A DNA stretch of 64,000 bases from Prorocentrum cordatum (lineage: Eukaryota > Sar > Dinophyceae > Prorocentrales > Prorocentraceae). Shown one piece after another: positions 43,162 through 52,543 of the stretch. Made by a program: the position numbers and the translations under genes. The number at the start of each line of letters is the position of its first letter. Position 1 is the stretch's first letter. The stretch lies in NCBI GenBank assembly GCA_963575745.1, contig CAUYUJ010015505.1, positions 425,285 through 489,284 of the forward strand, given 5' to 3'. The notes under the pieces are model-generated. The model did not search any database and was not told where the DNA came from. It was given only the letters and a program-made list of their open reading frames with translations.

Positions 43162-44084
43162 CAGAAGGGCCGCGATACTTCCAACGGCAAGGCGAAAGCG
43201 TTTAAGTGCCAGGCGAGTGAGGCATTGACTTTGCTGCCAATGATGTATACGTTGTGATGACGGTTATATTGCCTGCAGGGGTAGCACGCGCGGAGTGCAC
43301 CGCTTTTGTTCGGTTGTGTGATTTGGTGTGGTGCATCGAAGCTGCAGCATCATCCCGTGCGTCTGCTGACGCTCTCAGGAACAGGACGAACGCGTTTCTG
43401 GATGCTTGTGAAGCAGCAGGGTGGCAGGAATACATGACACCGAAGTTTCACTGGCTGGTCCATTTCCCAAGGCACCTGATCAAGTTCGGATGCCTCATGT
43501 CGTGTTTTGTGCACGAGAGAAAGCACAGAGTGCCCAAGCGGTTCTGCAATGATATGCGCCAGCTGGCAGCTTCTGAGAGGAGTGTGCTGTCCGAGGTCAC
43601 ATGCCTGCAGTTGGCAAATTTGCGCAGCACCAACGTGTTCGACTTCTCGCCGCACTTGGTGTGTCCCAGGGCGGCACCTAAGAAGATGCACGCCTTCCTG
43701 GAGGAGAAGCTCGGCCAGCGCCTCCCCAGGGACAGCACGACCACGGCTCTTTCGGCTCGGGTGTCGACGTTGTCGACATGCCAATCCCGCGACATCGTGC
43801 TGCTCTCCGTTGCCAATGGTGGCAAGGCGTGTGGGGAGGTTTGGTTTCACGCTGCTGTAAACGGAACGATGGTATCGCTGGTTTCAATCTGGGACACCCC
43901 TTGCTACGATGATCGGCTCGGCGTGCTGACCGTGCACCCGACCGACGACGACTTGCAGCTGGTGCACACGACCGACATCATCACTGCCATGGCGGGGCGT
44001 TTGCCAAGTTTCCGAACCATCACCACCACTATACGGGCGTGCCGTCTGCAAGCAACTGTCCGCTTTGCACACGTGCAATTGTGA
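41796..44084 (+). pseudogene. Transposase-like gene, frameshifted (~700 codons)
   Basis: The start ATG at 41796 gives MVPKPDKYQKIESLRRKC. Near 42085-42130 the coding sense moves +1, then LIFYSDEVTPGNQLSPDN, KMWMFYVSFLELG and a Cys pair in GDAGTKCCMLCRSV follow to a stop at 42727. A G/A-rich stretch (42730-42825) separates the next part: AFGFNHNEQNMLLDPQL, PVDQYCHDWMHAFFIRG. After an 81-T run comes ASEALTLLPMMYT, a one-base loss at about 43254, then TPKFHWLVHFPRHLIKFG and CFVHERKHRVPKRF. The last block resembles the DUF4218-type region of CACTA/Plavaka transposases; the early Asp-Glu and the His-Asp-Trp-Met-His block are candidate catalytic parts. At least two frameshifts make it non-functional as written, unless some are sequencing errors. 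Confidence 0.6.
43081..43161. repeat. 81-base poly-T run inside the transposase gene
   Basis: Eighty-one consecutive T residues preceded by CTAAG and followed by CAGAAGG. With the CAG it is 84 bases, so the reading frame is kept (27 Phe and one Gln). It ends like an intron acceptor (T-tract plus CAG) and a GT exists at 43080-43081, but removing GT...AG (85 bases) would break the frame. A non-canonical 84-base intron, an inserted poly-A tail in reverse, or an assembly artefact are alternatives. Confidence 0.9.
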
Positions 44085-44339
44085 AAAATGCATGGTGGAC
44101 ATTTGCGATGCGGGACGTCCGTTGTGGTTGGTTCGAAAGGTTCGAAGACTTGCAAGGCATGCAGGCGCCAAGGAGGCGGATCAATCGTGATAGTGCCTCC
44201 CATGTTCAAGTGGTGAGACATCGCGTGAGCTGCTACCTGCTTGCTTATGCGCAGCAGCGCAAAAAAAAAACATTGCTTTCCAATCCAGGTGTCGCTCGCC
44301 TTGCGCATCGCTTATAGAAAAACAACAATTCGGGAGCTA

Positions 44340-44472
44340 AAAATGCAGTGGCTGCACGTCAACATGCAAGTACTTGCAACTACTTGCGCTCAGTTAGCGC
44401 AACTTGTAAGTTCCGAAACCAACTTGCTAAGTCTGCTAAATCTTACAACCACCCAAGTTCACCACAGTAGAG
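44340..44472. repeat. Right terminal inverted repeat and subterminal repeats
   Basis: From the outer edge inward on the minus strand: CTCTACTGTGGTGAACTTGG, GTGGTTGTAAG, then ACTTACAAGTTGCGC and GTAGTTGCAAGTACTTGCAT. These short words mirror those inside the left end. The transposase-like frame ends 256 bases inside this terminus. Confidence 0.8.
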
Positions 44473-44554
44473 GCTCTTTACGACTGCTTCGTTAGGAGGC
44501 ACCTGCTGGGAGGTCTTCGTCGGAAGGGTTAAGAAGGATTCAACCCCATGGGGG

Positions 44555-44655
44555 GGCTGTTGCGCCGGATTGGGCCTCGGAATAAACGGGATTAAGCCGG
44601 ATTTAGCGGGATCGAGCCGGATTCAACGGAACCAAGCCAGATTAAACCGGATTTC
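44555..44655. repeat. GCCGGATTNA short repeat
   Basis: GCCGGATT, GCCGGATTTAGCGGGAT and similar words recur every 13-16 bases, about six times. It lies just outside the giant transposon. Confidence 0.7.
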
Positions 44656-45019
44656 GGACCAGGGCAAAGTCAGAATTTGACCTCCCAGGAGTTGCATCCG
44701 AAGGGGCGCCTGGAGGCCTCTGGTCCGCGTCTATTGCCTGGTTGCCGGGCGGCACCGCCTGCACGCGCCTCTGGCGACCTAGGCCCCTCGCAGCCTGCCA
44801 GCTGCAGCAAGGCGGCGACTGGCTTGGCCATGCTGCCCGCCGGCGTTGGGGGGGGCGCGCGCCCAGGGCCCCCGGCAGCTCGGGCCCGCGAGCGCCACCT
44901 CCGGGCGTGGTGCTCTTCGCTCAGCGCCAGCCGGTTGACGACAAGAAGCGGGTCTCACGCGAGAGGACCTACCGACCTTCCGCGGTGGCCCACGCGGGCC
45001 GCCAGGGAGGCACGCTGCA

Positions 45020-45535
45020 GTGGAAACGGGGGCGCTCACGCGCATGCTTTACGCGGGCGGCTTGCGCGCACACGTCGGCGCTGACGACGCCGCTTCTTCA
45101 ATCGCTCAGCTGACGGCTAACGTGAGCCTAATAACTGACCTCAGCCGACTCCCCCACGATTTGCGCCGCCTTCTCTCCCCACGGAGCGTGGCTCGCCACC
45201 TCTTACCAAAGGTCTGCTTTTCTGGACAACCACCGGTTTGGTCGCCCTTGGCTCAGCCGCAGGAGCTTAGGGGGCTCACGCCAAGGGCGGCTGCTACTGG
45301 GGGGCTACGCTGGGGGCCGTCCGATGCGTTGGAGGGCTCAAAAACAAGGTCAGGTCAGATGGGATTGGGCCTGGCCGAAACCCCAGTCCTGGCCTTTGGA
45401 AAAGGGGCCAAGAGGGGAGGTCAGCCCAATCCTCATATGCCTCAACTCCTTGTGGAACTCTCCAGGGCTGGCGCTGCCCTCCCCTGGGCTGGTTCTCCCA
45501 ACTCGGCAAACTGGTGTTGTTGGTCTTTACGGTGA
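45020..45535 (+). other. Possible coding remnant (172 codons)
   Basis: An open frame to a TGA at 45533 with partly protein-like sequence (SSIAQLTANVSLITDLSR, then LPHDLRRLLSPRSVARHL, then LPWAGSPNSANWCCWS). It has no ATG start in context and no domain I recognise. It could be a fragment of another mobile element. The DNA from 44680 to 45020 has frames of similar quality but no support. Confidence 0.25.
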
Positions 45536-45694
45536 ATGCACTTGGTTGCCAAATCGGAACGCATGTTCGCGATACCTCCTGGAGGCGGCTCCCACTCCAT
45601 ATGCTCCGTGGCGACCCAGCCCCGTCACTCCCTGGGGACTCCCATGTCCATGTCGCGATGGACAGCACGTGTCTATAGATGTGTGTCTATAAAT

Positions 45695-45808
45695 ATACAT
45701 GTATATATATATATATATATATATGGTCGCCCCCTGAAATCATACATGTTCTTCCTTATCCTCGATCAGTTATTATCCGTTTTCTCCTTTTATCTCTCTC
45801 TCTCTCAT

Positions 45809-45846
<38 letters not shown>

Positions 45847-45905
45847 CCCCCTTCTCTTTCTCTCTCTTCTCATGTTCCTCCTCCCCCCCCTCCTCCTCCT
45901 CCTCC
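45695..45905. repeat. TA, CT and CTC microsatellites
   Basis: A TA run (45701-45724), a CT tract (45796-45846) and a CTC tract (45887-45905). Confidence 0.9.
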
Positions 45906-46013
45906 TTCAGGAACGTGGCAGACTTACAAAAAGATCTCGTTTTGAAAAGCCTTACGAAGGTTCTGCTTTCTGTAGGAAACCATTTTTGGGGAACAAACTA
46001 TTAGCAATATGGT

Positions 46014-46505
46014 AGAAGGTGGTGGTAAGGAAGCCCTGTGAAAACACCGATATTACTGATCTGTTTGAAGGTTGTGGTGGGGAAGTCATGTGCAAACACA
46101 GATATTACTTATAGTTTATGGTTTACTGGAGACGGGCACCCTTTCTCCTCCTCACCGCCCCCCAGGGACAATGAGTCAGACAGGGAAACCAGCGACAGCA
46201 CACATATCCCTGATATGTTTGGAAACTTTCGTAAGGAACCCATCTGAAAACACAGAGGTCACTTATATGTTTGAAGGTGTTGGTAATGCAACCTTTGAAC
46301 ACATAGATATTGCTGATAGTTGGAAAGGTGTTCGGAAGGAAATCTGGTAAACATAACGATATTACTCATATGTTGTGGTTTTCTGGAGACGGGCGCCCCT
46401 TCTCCTCTGCCCCTCCACACGCACCTCCTTGCAGGGCGTCCGCATCCAGAAAACTTCAAAATATCAACAATATCTCTGGTTTCAAAGGGCTGCCTTACTT
46501 TAAAA
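46014..46505. repeat. 51-bp minisatellite, left array
   Basis: Units of the form GAAAACACAGATATTACTGA, then TATGTTTGAAGGTGTTGGTA, then AGGAA occur at about 46039, 46091, 46247, 46298 and 46350, with 51-52 spacing where adjacent. Two copies of TTTCTGGAGACGGGC with a C/T-rich insert interrupt it. Inversely oriented copies lie at 56443-56825. Confidence 0.75.
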
Positions 46506-46544
46506 CATATGAATAAAAACAGCGTGTTCACCTGGATTCCTCGT

Positions 46545-47605
46545 CCTCGTCCTCGTCCTCCGGGTTGACGGCCGCGAACGGTTCCCGGGCCGGCAGGGAA
46601 AAACCTCCCGAGACGGCGCATTGGACCCCACACGAAAATTAGAGAATGATGGCCCCCGGTGGGAGTGAAGAAGCGGAGAGTCACACACCCGATCGATACC
46701 CCAAACAACGACAAAAACACTGAAACACACCCCAGACAGACAACCAAACATCCGATATTTGGGGTCTATGCTACTCCACTTCCGCCACCCACCCACCCGC
46801 GACCAGGCCAGCCCGCTGCCCCACCCCCCTTCTGCGTTCCAGCAACAACCCCGCCGCGAAAGGGTTTGGGGGGAGCAGGCAACCAGAGGAATCCAGCGCC
46901 GGGCGCAGTGAGTTTGCCCCCCCCACAAGGTCCTTAAAGAAGGCCATCGGCGTTGGGGCCATCGGCCTGGAAACGCGGCAAAACGAATGCCCAAGCCGGG
47001 CTGTCCGTAACGCTGGAACCAGGGAGGGTGTACGCCGGACTAGCGCGGGCCGCGACACCGTTGTGCCCCAACTCACTTCTTTGCGTGTCGTCGATGCGCA
47101 GGGGCCAGACTAATCTATAGAGACACGCAACCACACATGAATTAACAAAATCATATGTTGGGTGCTTCGTTGTTGGGTTTCCGGTGCGCACGTCGAAGAT
47201 CGCACCTGATTCACCGAACTGCCGCAACCGGCTACTTAGGGTCCACTACGGGCACCACATCGGAAGCACACGAACATTTAGACAGAATAAGCCGGGTCGC
47301 CTGGACCATGGGCACCCCCGGCCTGCCCCCCCATGGGACCGACAGGGAAAGAGCCGTAGCCCCAACTGCCCTCTCTGGCATGGAACCCGGGGAGGTTTGA
47401 GCAGTCCCGCCCCCGCACTCACAATAAGACCAGGAGAAGGGACGATCACAATGTGGCACTATCCGCCAGCGCCCGAGCATACAGCACAAGTCCCCTCCCC
47501 GAGCATTACCCGTTAGGGGGCGCCCTCCTGGGGAGGGCGTGGGTTAGCCGCACCCCTTGGGGGATACGTTGCCCCTGACGCGGCCGCTCAGCCACCGGGG
47601 GATCA
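46545..47605. repeat. ~1.1-kb direct repeat A beside the retrotransposon
   Basis: It aligns in order and same orientation with 55047-56235. Shared blocks: CTCCGGGTTGACGGCCGCGA (start), GCGCCGGGCG..., AACGCTGGAACCAG, CACCGTTGT.CCCCAACT, CGCACCTGATTC.CCGAAC, GCCGGGTCGCCTGGACCA, GGGGAGGTTTGAGCAGTCCC and GTTGCCCCTGACGCGGCCGC (end). Many substitutions and small indels separate the copies. No intact gene is shared. It lies downstream of the 3' end of the minus-strand element. Confidence 0.75.
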
Positions 47606-48679
47606 ACAGCGCGGCCGCCAAACCGAGCCCCTGGCCCCCGCGCCCCTCCAGGAGGAGGATTTTTTTTCCTCTGCGAGCCAGTGGGCAGGACCGAGGGCGG
47701 CGACAGTTCGCCGACTCGCGCACTAAACGTGCGCCAGTGAGGCCATGCACGGTGACCAACTTGTTAGGTCACGCACAGCCCAAACGAATACACAAAAGTC
47801 CACGCCCGTCGGCATAGCGAGCGGGGCCTTGCCCGCGGATGGGGCAAGGACATGTGGACCTGTCGCGGGTCTGCTCCCTCTGCAAGAGCGAACGGAGGCA
47901 GCCTAAACAATGAGGCGTGCCACACACACGCGACAGAGATGTTGGGGCCCTGAACCTAAGCTCAAGGGCCGCAGCAACATCAGACAAGCAACTGTCAGGA
48001 TGAAGTCACCCCCGTGCTCGGAAATAGAAGACGCGCACCCTCGGTGTGCATGCTCCTTCCCCCAGAGATGGGGTGCCTGACACGCGTGCACGAAGACGCG
48101 TGCCACGCGCGAGCGACAGTAGATGTTGGGGCCCTGAACCAAAGCTCAAGGGCCTCAGCAACACCAGAAGAGCCACTGTCGGGACGGAGTCGCCCCCGTG
48201 CTCGAGACTAGAAGCCGCGCACCCAGGTGTGCATGCTCCTTCCCCCAGAAGGGGGGCGCCTGACACGCGTGCCCGACGAGCGCACGCACCACGAGAACGT
48301 ACACCAACAAACAGGATAAGATTCGACCCACCACGCAAGGACGACGAGCCCAAGGTCCCTGGTGCAGCCAGCGCCAGGACGACCATCAGGCTCGTCCCAG
48401 ATGTGGGGTATAGCACGGATGCCTGCCAAAAGGGTCAGCCGCATCGGGCCGTGCTGAGCATAAACGGAAAAGGCGAACCCTCGCCACTGGGAAGAGTCGA
48501 CCACCCACACAAGGACGACGAGGCCAGAGCCCCTGGTGCAGGAAGCGCCAGGACGGCTACAAGACTCGCCCCAGATGTGGGGTTAGCACGGATGCCTGCC
48601 AAAAGGGTCAGTCGCATCGGGCCGCGCAATAAAGTAACAAGTGACAGGCGCCCTTGCGCCGCAAGATCAAGCTAGACTG
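47606..48679 (-). repeat. 3' region of the retrotransposon with two internal duplications
   Basis: Downstream of the RT stop the sequence is non-coding and duplicated twice. A ~184-base unit (anchor GATGTTGGGGCCCTGAACC at 47938 and 48122) and a ~173-base unit (anchor GCCTGCCAAAAGGGTCAG at 48421 and 48594) each occur as two tandem copies. The rest (47606-47930) is unique. Tandem structure in a 3' untranslated tail is known in several non-LTR elements. No poly-A tail is visible. Confidence 0.65.
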
Positions 48680-51600
48680 TCAAACTCTGTCGGGCTGTGG
48701 GTTACTCCCGCGCGCCATTTCACGAGCCTGGATGCGCGCCAGAACCGCCAGCATCCCAGGCGTCTGAACCAATCCCTCCATCCCGAAAGCAGGTCTTGTG
48801 ACCTCTGGGGGAGGCGGAGTGGTGGCCGCGTAGCAAAGATAGTCCACTCCCCTTCGAGAAGTGGCCGAAACACGATCATCCTCGTTTCTATAGTGAGGGT
48901 GGAGGCCAGCCATGATCCTAGGGAGGGTCGTCTTAGCCCCTGGAAGCCTCTTGCCGATACATTCTTGACCGAGCTTGAAGCATCGTCGGGACGTATACGC
49001 CCCGCACGTGGTGCAAAACATCATGCTAGAAACTTTATGCTTGCGCGTGACGAACGTGTGCGCAAGGGCGTGCCCTTTGGTGAAGTCGAGAACCCCTTTC
49101 CAAATGCTATTCGGCCCTCGGCAGCCCAGTTCAGGCCGACTGTCAGGGTCGCCACTAAACAGCAGGCAACGCAAACACCTGGCACAGCCCCCGTCGAGTT
49201 TTTCCCAGTGGTGCCAGCCTCCAGTCCGTAAAAACTTACATCTCGGTCCAGACTGGGGCCGCTCGAATTTCTCGACGGGGAAAACGCACAAAACTTTGGC
49301 CATGACCTTGGCCGCGAACACTAATTTATCTATATCATCGCTAACTTCTTGGTACTCCGCGGGAGAGGCCTGAGGGTGGAGGAGGAGGGCTTGCTTGGCT
49401 AAAGTATCACCGGCTTGGTTACCTATAGCGATCCTTCTCTCAGGCCCTGGGAGACAATCGATGACCGCTTGAGAGCGGTGGGCAGGCGTGCGAATAACTC
49501 TGTACTCATGGCCCTGTTTCTCATGCAGAGACGCCCCACGTCGCATTCCCGCATAGCGGTGTCTACTCGATATCTGATGCTGCACAAGAGTGTTACACAA
49601 CTTAGTAACGGTGGCACTGTCCGGGTAACGATCCCCGCTACGCTCAACAAACAAAGGAACCAACGCCATGGCCTGGTGTTCGGCCGCCTGCGGGGTCTGC
49701 TGGAGCACGTCCAGCACCGTTCCTTGAGCATAAGCAACAATTGACCCTGTCGGGTCCAAAAAAACCCAAGCGTAGGCGGCCCGAGACAGCTCCCTCACAA
49801 CATGACGAGCACAAGAACCGTCCATACAAATGTCCAGGCCCTGGACATCGATGGAGTCCCAAACAATTTCCTGCCCCTCGGGATTGAACAACTTCGGGTT
49901 GGGGTCGGTACTAGGGGGAGGAAGCTTCGACCCAGGATGGTCCATCTTGAGCTCGTCCCAGAAGCAGTGATCCGTGCTCTCGGTCGCCTCCAGCAACCAT
50001 TCGGGGTGATCGACAGCCGCGTCTTGCCGAGCCTGGACAGCATCGTGGTGTCGGCATTTCCATACGCGGTGCCTGATTCCATCAGGCTCGCCACAGAGTG
50101 AGCACCTGCCGTCACTGACGTAGCCTGCAGCTCTTGCTCTGGCCCTGGTCCAGAGTCCCTCGCAAAACACAGTGGTGACAATGTATCTTTCCCTCGGGGC
50201 CAACTTTTTGGACTCGGGGCACAACAAACGGGCTAGGGGTTCGGTGCACACGCGCGTCCCGTTGAAGGACGGCAGAAGCCTCGCCAAAACTCTCTCATGG
50301 TGTCTTTGTGTGCCGAGCTGCAGCAACTGACCTATGAGAGCAGGCGAGTTATACCCAAGATGCACGACTCTTTCAGTGTCGTCAAGCCACGTCAAGGCAG
50401 ACACACTGCGCCACCCAATACGATTTAACGACATATGCATTCTCTGGATGGGCCCTCGCGAACTCTTCCACGTGACCCCTTCATCCATGGGAACAACGCC
50501 CCACATCTGACATATTTCCTTAACGTTGTAGTACGAGGAGGAGGGGGAGGTGAGGGCAGTCCAAACGATGTGCGCCCAGTGCAACGCTGGCGCAACTCCC
50601 GCTCTCCAAACAGGGCCCCCCATGAGCGCTAACTTGGCATGAAACGACACCCCGCGGTGATAAGGAGGCTTGTAGGTCAACATGACTCTTTGGGCTTCCT
50701 GAAGCTCGGTGTCGTTAAGCCCTCCGACGGCCGCTCCAAACGTAGCAGCAGGGGAAACACCCGCAACGTAAATCTTGCCAATCCGTCCCTTCTGGCGAGG
50801 TAAGCGGTCACGGTACCTTTTCAAAATCTTGTGCCGAGCGTGCATCTGCCTGAGACGCCGTCGACGTTTCCACCCCGCGTTTTTGGCTCCCCGACGCTGT
50901 CCTGTGGCCAGGTCCGCGCCCAGCACCACCGCATTAGTGGTGACCGTGCCCGCCATGCCACCGAGCGGCCTGCCAAGCTTACGTGCAAGAGGCAACGAGC
51001 TAGCGAACGTGGTAAGCTTGTCCGCCTGCAGCTGCACCTTCAAATAATCACGAAAGATAATGTACATGGCCGCTGCAGCCCTGCACATTCGGTCGAGAAC
51101 CTCGGTCTCAGACCCACCTTCCGTAGTGAGGGAGTCGTCGTCAACATAGCTGCTCAAAGGGACCAGCGGGTGCTCCAAAGCGAACTGGTCGAAAGCCTCT
51201 ATGCTATAAGCCTTAACAAACAAATCATTGAATATGTCACCCGCTGGTAACCCCGACTGCGCAGAAACAGGGGCGTCGGCGTACTGGGCGCCCAGCCTCA
51301 GGAGCCTGGGTCCTCGCCAGAAATTGTACGTCGTTTTGACAATCACAAGGTTAAAACCGTGGACCAAAGCGCGTTTCTTCAACAAATCCAGGTCGAAACT
51401 CTCATAGTATTTGGTCCCATCCCAAATCGCCCCCACCGTTTGCTTGCCAGAATGCGCCGCCACCTCGGCCCTGGTAGCCTGATGCCACGCCGCATCTTCC
51501 GCACTACGACCAGAACCGAAAGCCCAGAAACGTCGGGGATATTTGTCGTTAAAGCTGAGAAGCTCGGGTCTTCTCAATCTCTCCCAAACGCGAACAGGCC

Positions 51601-52543
51601 CAGCGCGCAACAGGATAGGCCGACGCCCACCTTTCGGTTTTTCGAGCAGGGGGAAGAGCATCCAAAACAATTGTTTGGGAAAGAGGCCAAGGCTTTCCAC
51701 AGCTTGGTACAGCGCCGACAAAGTTTCAAGAGCCGCGTCCGACACCAGCGACAATTGACGAGGATGCACTCCATCTAAAGATTGCGCCGTGAGGGAAGAA
51801 AAACTAGCACTGGCACTGCGAATAGCTTCAGGCGAGGCCCTAGGAAGGTGCACACGGTCGGGGACATCAACGAGCGCAGGCTTGTCTGAAGCATGCCAAA
51901 AACGAGAGAGCGTGTCACGCCCAGCCCTCAGCAAAGCCCGAGGGTCACTACTGAACTGTCCTGGGGCCGACTCGACAACCGTGGGAATCCATTTCTGTTT
52001 CAACTTAGTGAGTCTATGCATGGCCCTGGCACCCCCTTTCAACGCCTTCTCCTGCCATTCGTCCCAAGAGTCCTGCTTGGCCTTCCCGAGGCCCCTCTGC
52101 GCTGCTACGCGGTCGTCCTCCCACGAGTCGAGGTACTCGCGCAGCTCTTGCACCCATCTCTCGAGCGAGGACGGAGGCCATTGCTGCAAGAGAGTCCTAG
52201 CCGACTGGACCGTCGCGCCCAGCCTTGCCGACAAGCCCTCACCAGGGCACAGTTCGTTTAAAAGTTGTTGCACCTGCTGTGCGGTGTCGTTCGCCAAGCT
52301 CTCGCCCCGCACAGTGTCCGTCGAAGAGTCTTGCGCGGCCGCCAGCAGCCGATTCGCCGCGCCAGGAGTCTCTGAAACATGCTGCGATAACCAAACCCAC
52401 CCGTGGTTAACCAGCTCGGTGCAATCACTTTTAGGGGTGGAAAAGATGGGAACCCAAACAGCTTTAGGAGTCACACCTTTGAGACCTTTATCCTTAATCG
52501 GCACCCCCAAGAAACTTTCGAGCTCAAGCCCCAAACAATTAGA
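48680..52543 (-). CDS. Retrotransposon ORF2 part 2: reverse transcriptase, zinc finger, RNase H, Cys-rich tail
   Basis: The frame runs unbroken for about 1,287 codons to the stop at 48680. Motif A IWDGTKYYES has its Asp at 51419-51421; the motif-B-like QSGLPAGD is near 51240-51259; the catalytic box YVDDD is at 51134-51148. A CCHC-type zinc finger (CSLC...H...C) lies at about 50054-50104. An RNase H domain follows with all four acidic residues: Asp in CMDGSC (49822), Glu in AEHQA (49681), Asp in PDSAT (49621) and Asp in QAGDTLAK (49408). The Cys-rich tail (CARCLRC, CTTCG, C...C) spans about 48959-49186. The layout is that of a non-LTR element whose ORF2 continues from the endonuclease in another frame. 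The catalytic residues are present, so the enzyme could be active if the frame change is bridged. Confidence 0.88.
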   Translation of the reverse strand, partial: SNCLGLELESFLGVPIKDKGLKGVTPKAVWVPIFSTPKSDCTELVNHGWVWLSQHVSETPGAANRLLAAAQDSSTDTVRGESLANDTAQQVQQLLNELCPGEGLSARLGATVQSARTLLQQWPPSSLERWVQELREYLDSWEDDRVAAQRGLGKAKQDSWDEWQEKALKGGARAMHRLTKLKQKWIPTVVESAPGQFSSDPRALLRAGRDTLSRFWHASDKPALVDVPDRVHLPRASPEAIRSASASFSSLTAQSLDGVHPRQLSLVSDAALETLSALYQAVESLGLFPKQLFWMLFPLLEKPKGGRRPILLRAGPVRVWERLRRPELLSFNDKYPRRFWAFGSGRSAEDAAWHQATRAEVAAHSGKQTVGAIWDGTKYYESFDLDLLKKRALVHGFNLVIVKTTYNFWRGPRLLRLGAQYADAPVSAQSGLPAGDIFNDLFVKAYSIEAFDQFALEHPLVPLSSYVDDDSLTTEGGSETEVLDRMCRAAAAMYIIFRDYLKVQLQADKLTTFASSLPLARKLGRPLGGMAGTVTTNAVVLGADLATGQRRGAKNAGWKRRRRLRQMHARHKILKRYRDRLPRQKGRIGKIYVAGVSPAATFGAAVGGLNDTELQEAQRVMLTYKPPYHRGVSFHAKLALMGGPVWRAGVAPALHWAHIVWTALTSPSSSYYNVKEICQMWGVVPMDEGVTWKSSRGPIQRMHMSLNRIGWRSVSALTWLDDTERVVHLGYNSPALIGQLLQLGTQRHHERVLARLLPSFNGTRVCTEPLARLLCPESKKLAPRERYIVTTVFCEGLWTRARARAAGYVSDGRCSLCGEPDGIRHRVWKCRHHDAVQARQDAAVDHPEWLLEATESTDHCFWDELKMDHPGSKLPPPSTDPNPKLFNPEGQEIVWDSIDVQGLDICMDGSCARHVVRELSRAAYAWVFLDPTGSIVAYAQGTVLDVLQQTPQAAEHQAMALVPLFVERSGDRYPDSATVTKLCNTLVQHQISSRHRYAGMRRGASLHEKQGHEYRVIRTPAHRSQAVIDCLPGPERRIAIGNQAGDTLAKQALLLHPQASPAEYQEVSDDIDKLVFAAKVMAKVLCVFPVEKFERPQSGPRCKFLRTGGWHHWEKLDGGCARCLRCLLFSGDPDSRPELGCRGPNSIWKGVLDFTKGHALAHTFVTRKHKVSSMMFCTTCGAYTSRRCFKLGQECIGKRLPGAKTTLPRIMAGLHPHYRNEDDRVSATSRRGVDYLCYAATTPPPPEVTRPAFGMEGLVQTPGMLAVLARIQAREMARGSNPQPDRV

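Larger units (their letters stand above)
30240..44472. mobile_element. Giant 14.2-kb multi-gene DNA transposon
   Basis: The left end reads CTCTACTGTGGTGAACCTGG (30240) and the right end, read from the other strand at 44472, reads CTCTACTGTGGTGAACTTGG. The first 16 bases match exactly, and after two substitutions and a small repeat difference the match continues through GGTTG...TTGTAAG. Inside both ends lie clusters of short words (TACTTGCAA, GTTGCAAG, TTGTAAGGTAGC), like the subterminal repeats of CACTA-type elements. All recognisable ORFs lie on the plus strand, ending with a transposase-like gene near the right end. A clear target-site duplication is not seen; TTTAC lies beside the left end and five bases from the right end. 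The inverted termini, common gene orientation and transposase make a mobile element the best reading. Confidence 0.75.

Noticed and set aside
42775-43257. A natural poly-Phe protein segment
   Set aside because: Twenty-seven Phe residues come from the T81 run; more likely an intron, insertion or sequence artefact within a broken gene.
30231-44482. TTTAC as the target-site duplication of the giant transposon
   Set aside because: It touches the left end but lies five bases beyond the right end, so it is not a proper flanking duplication; kept only as a note.
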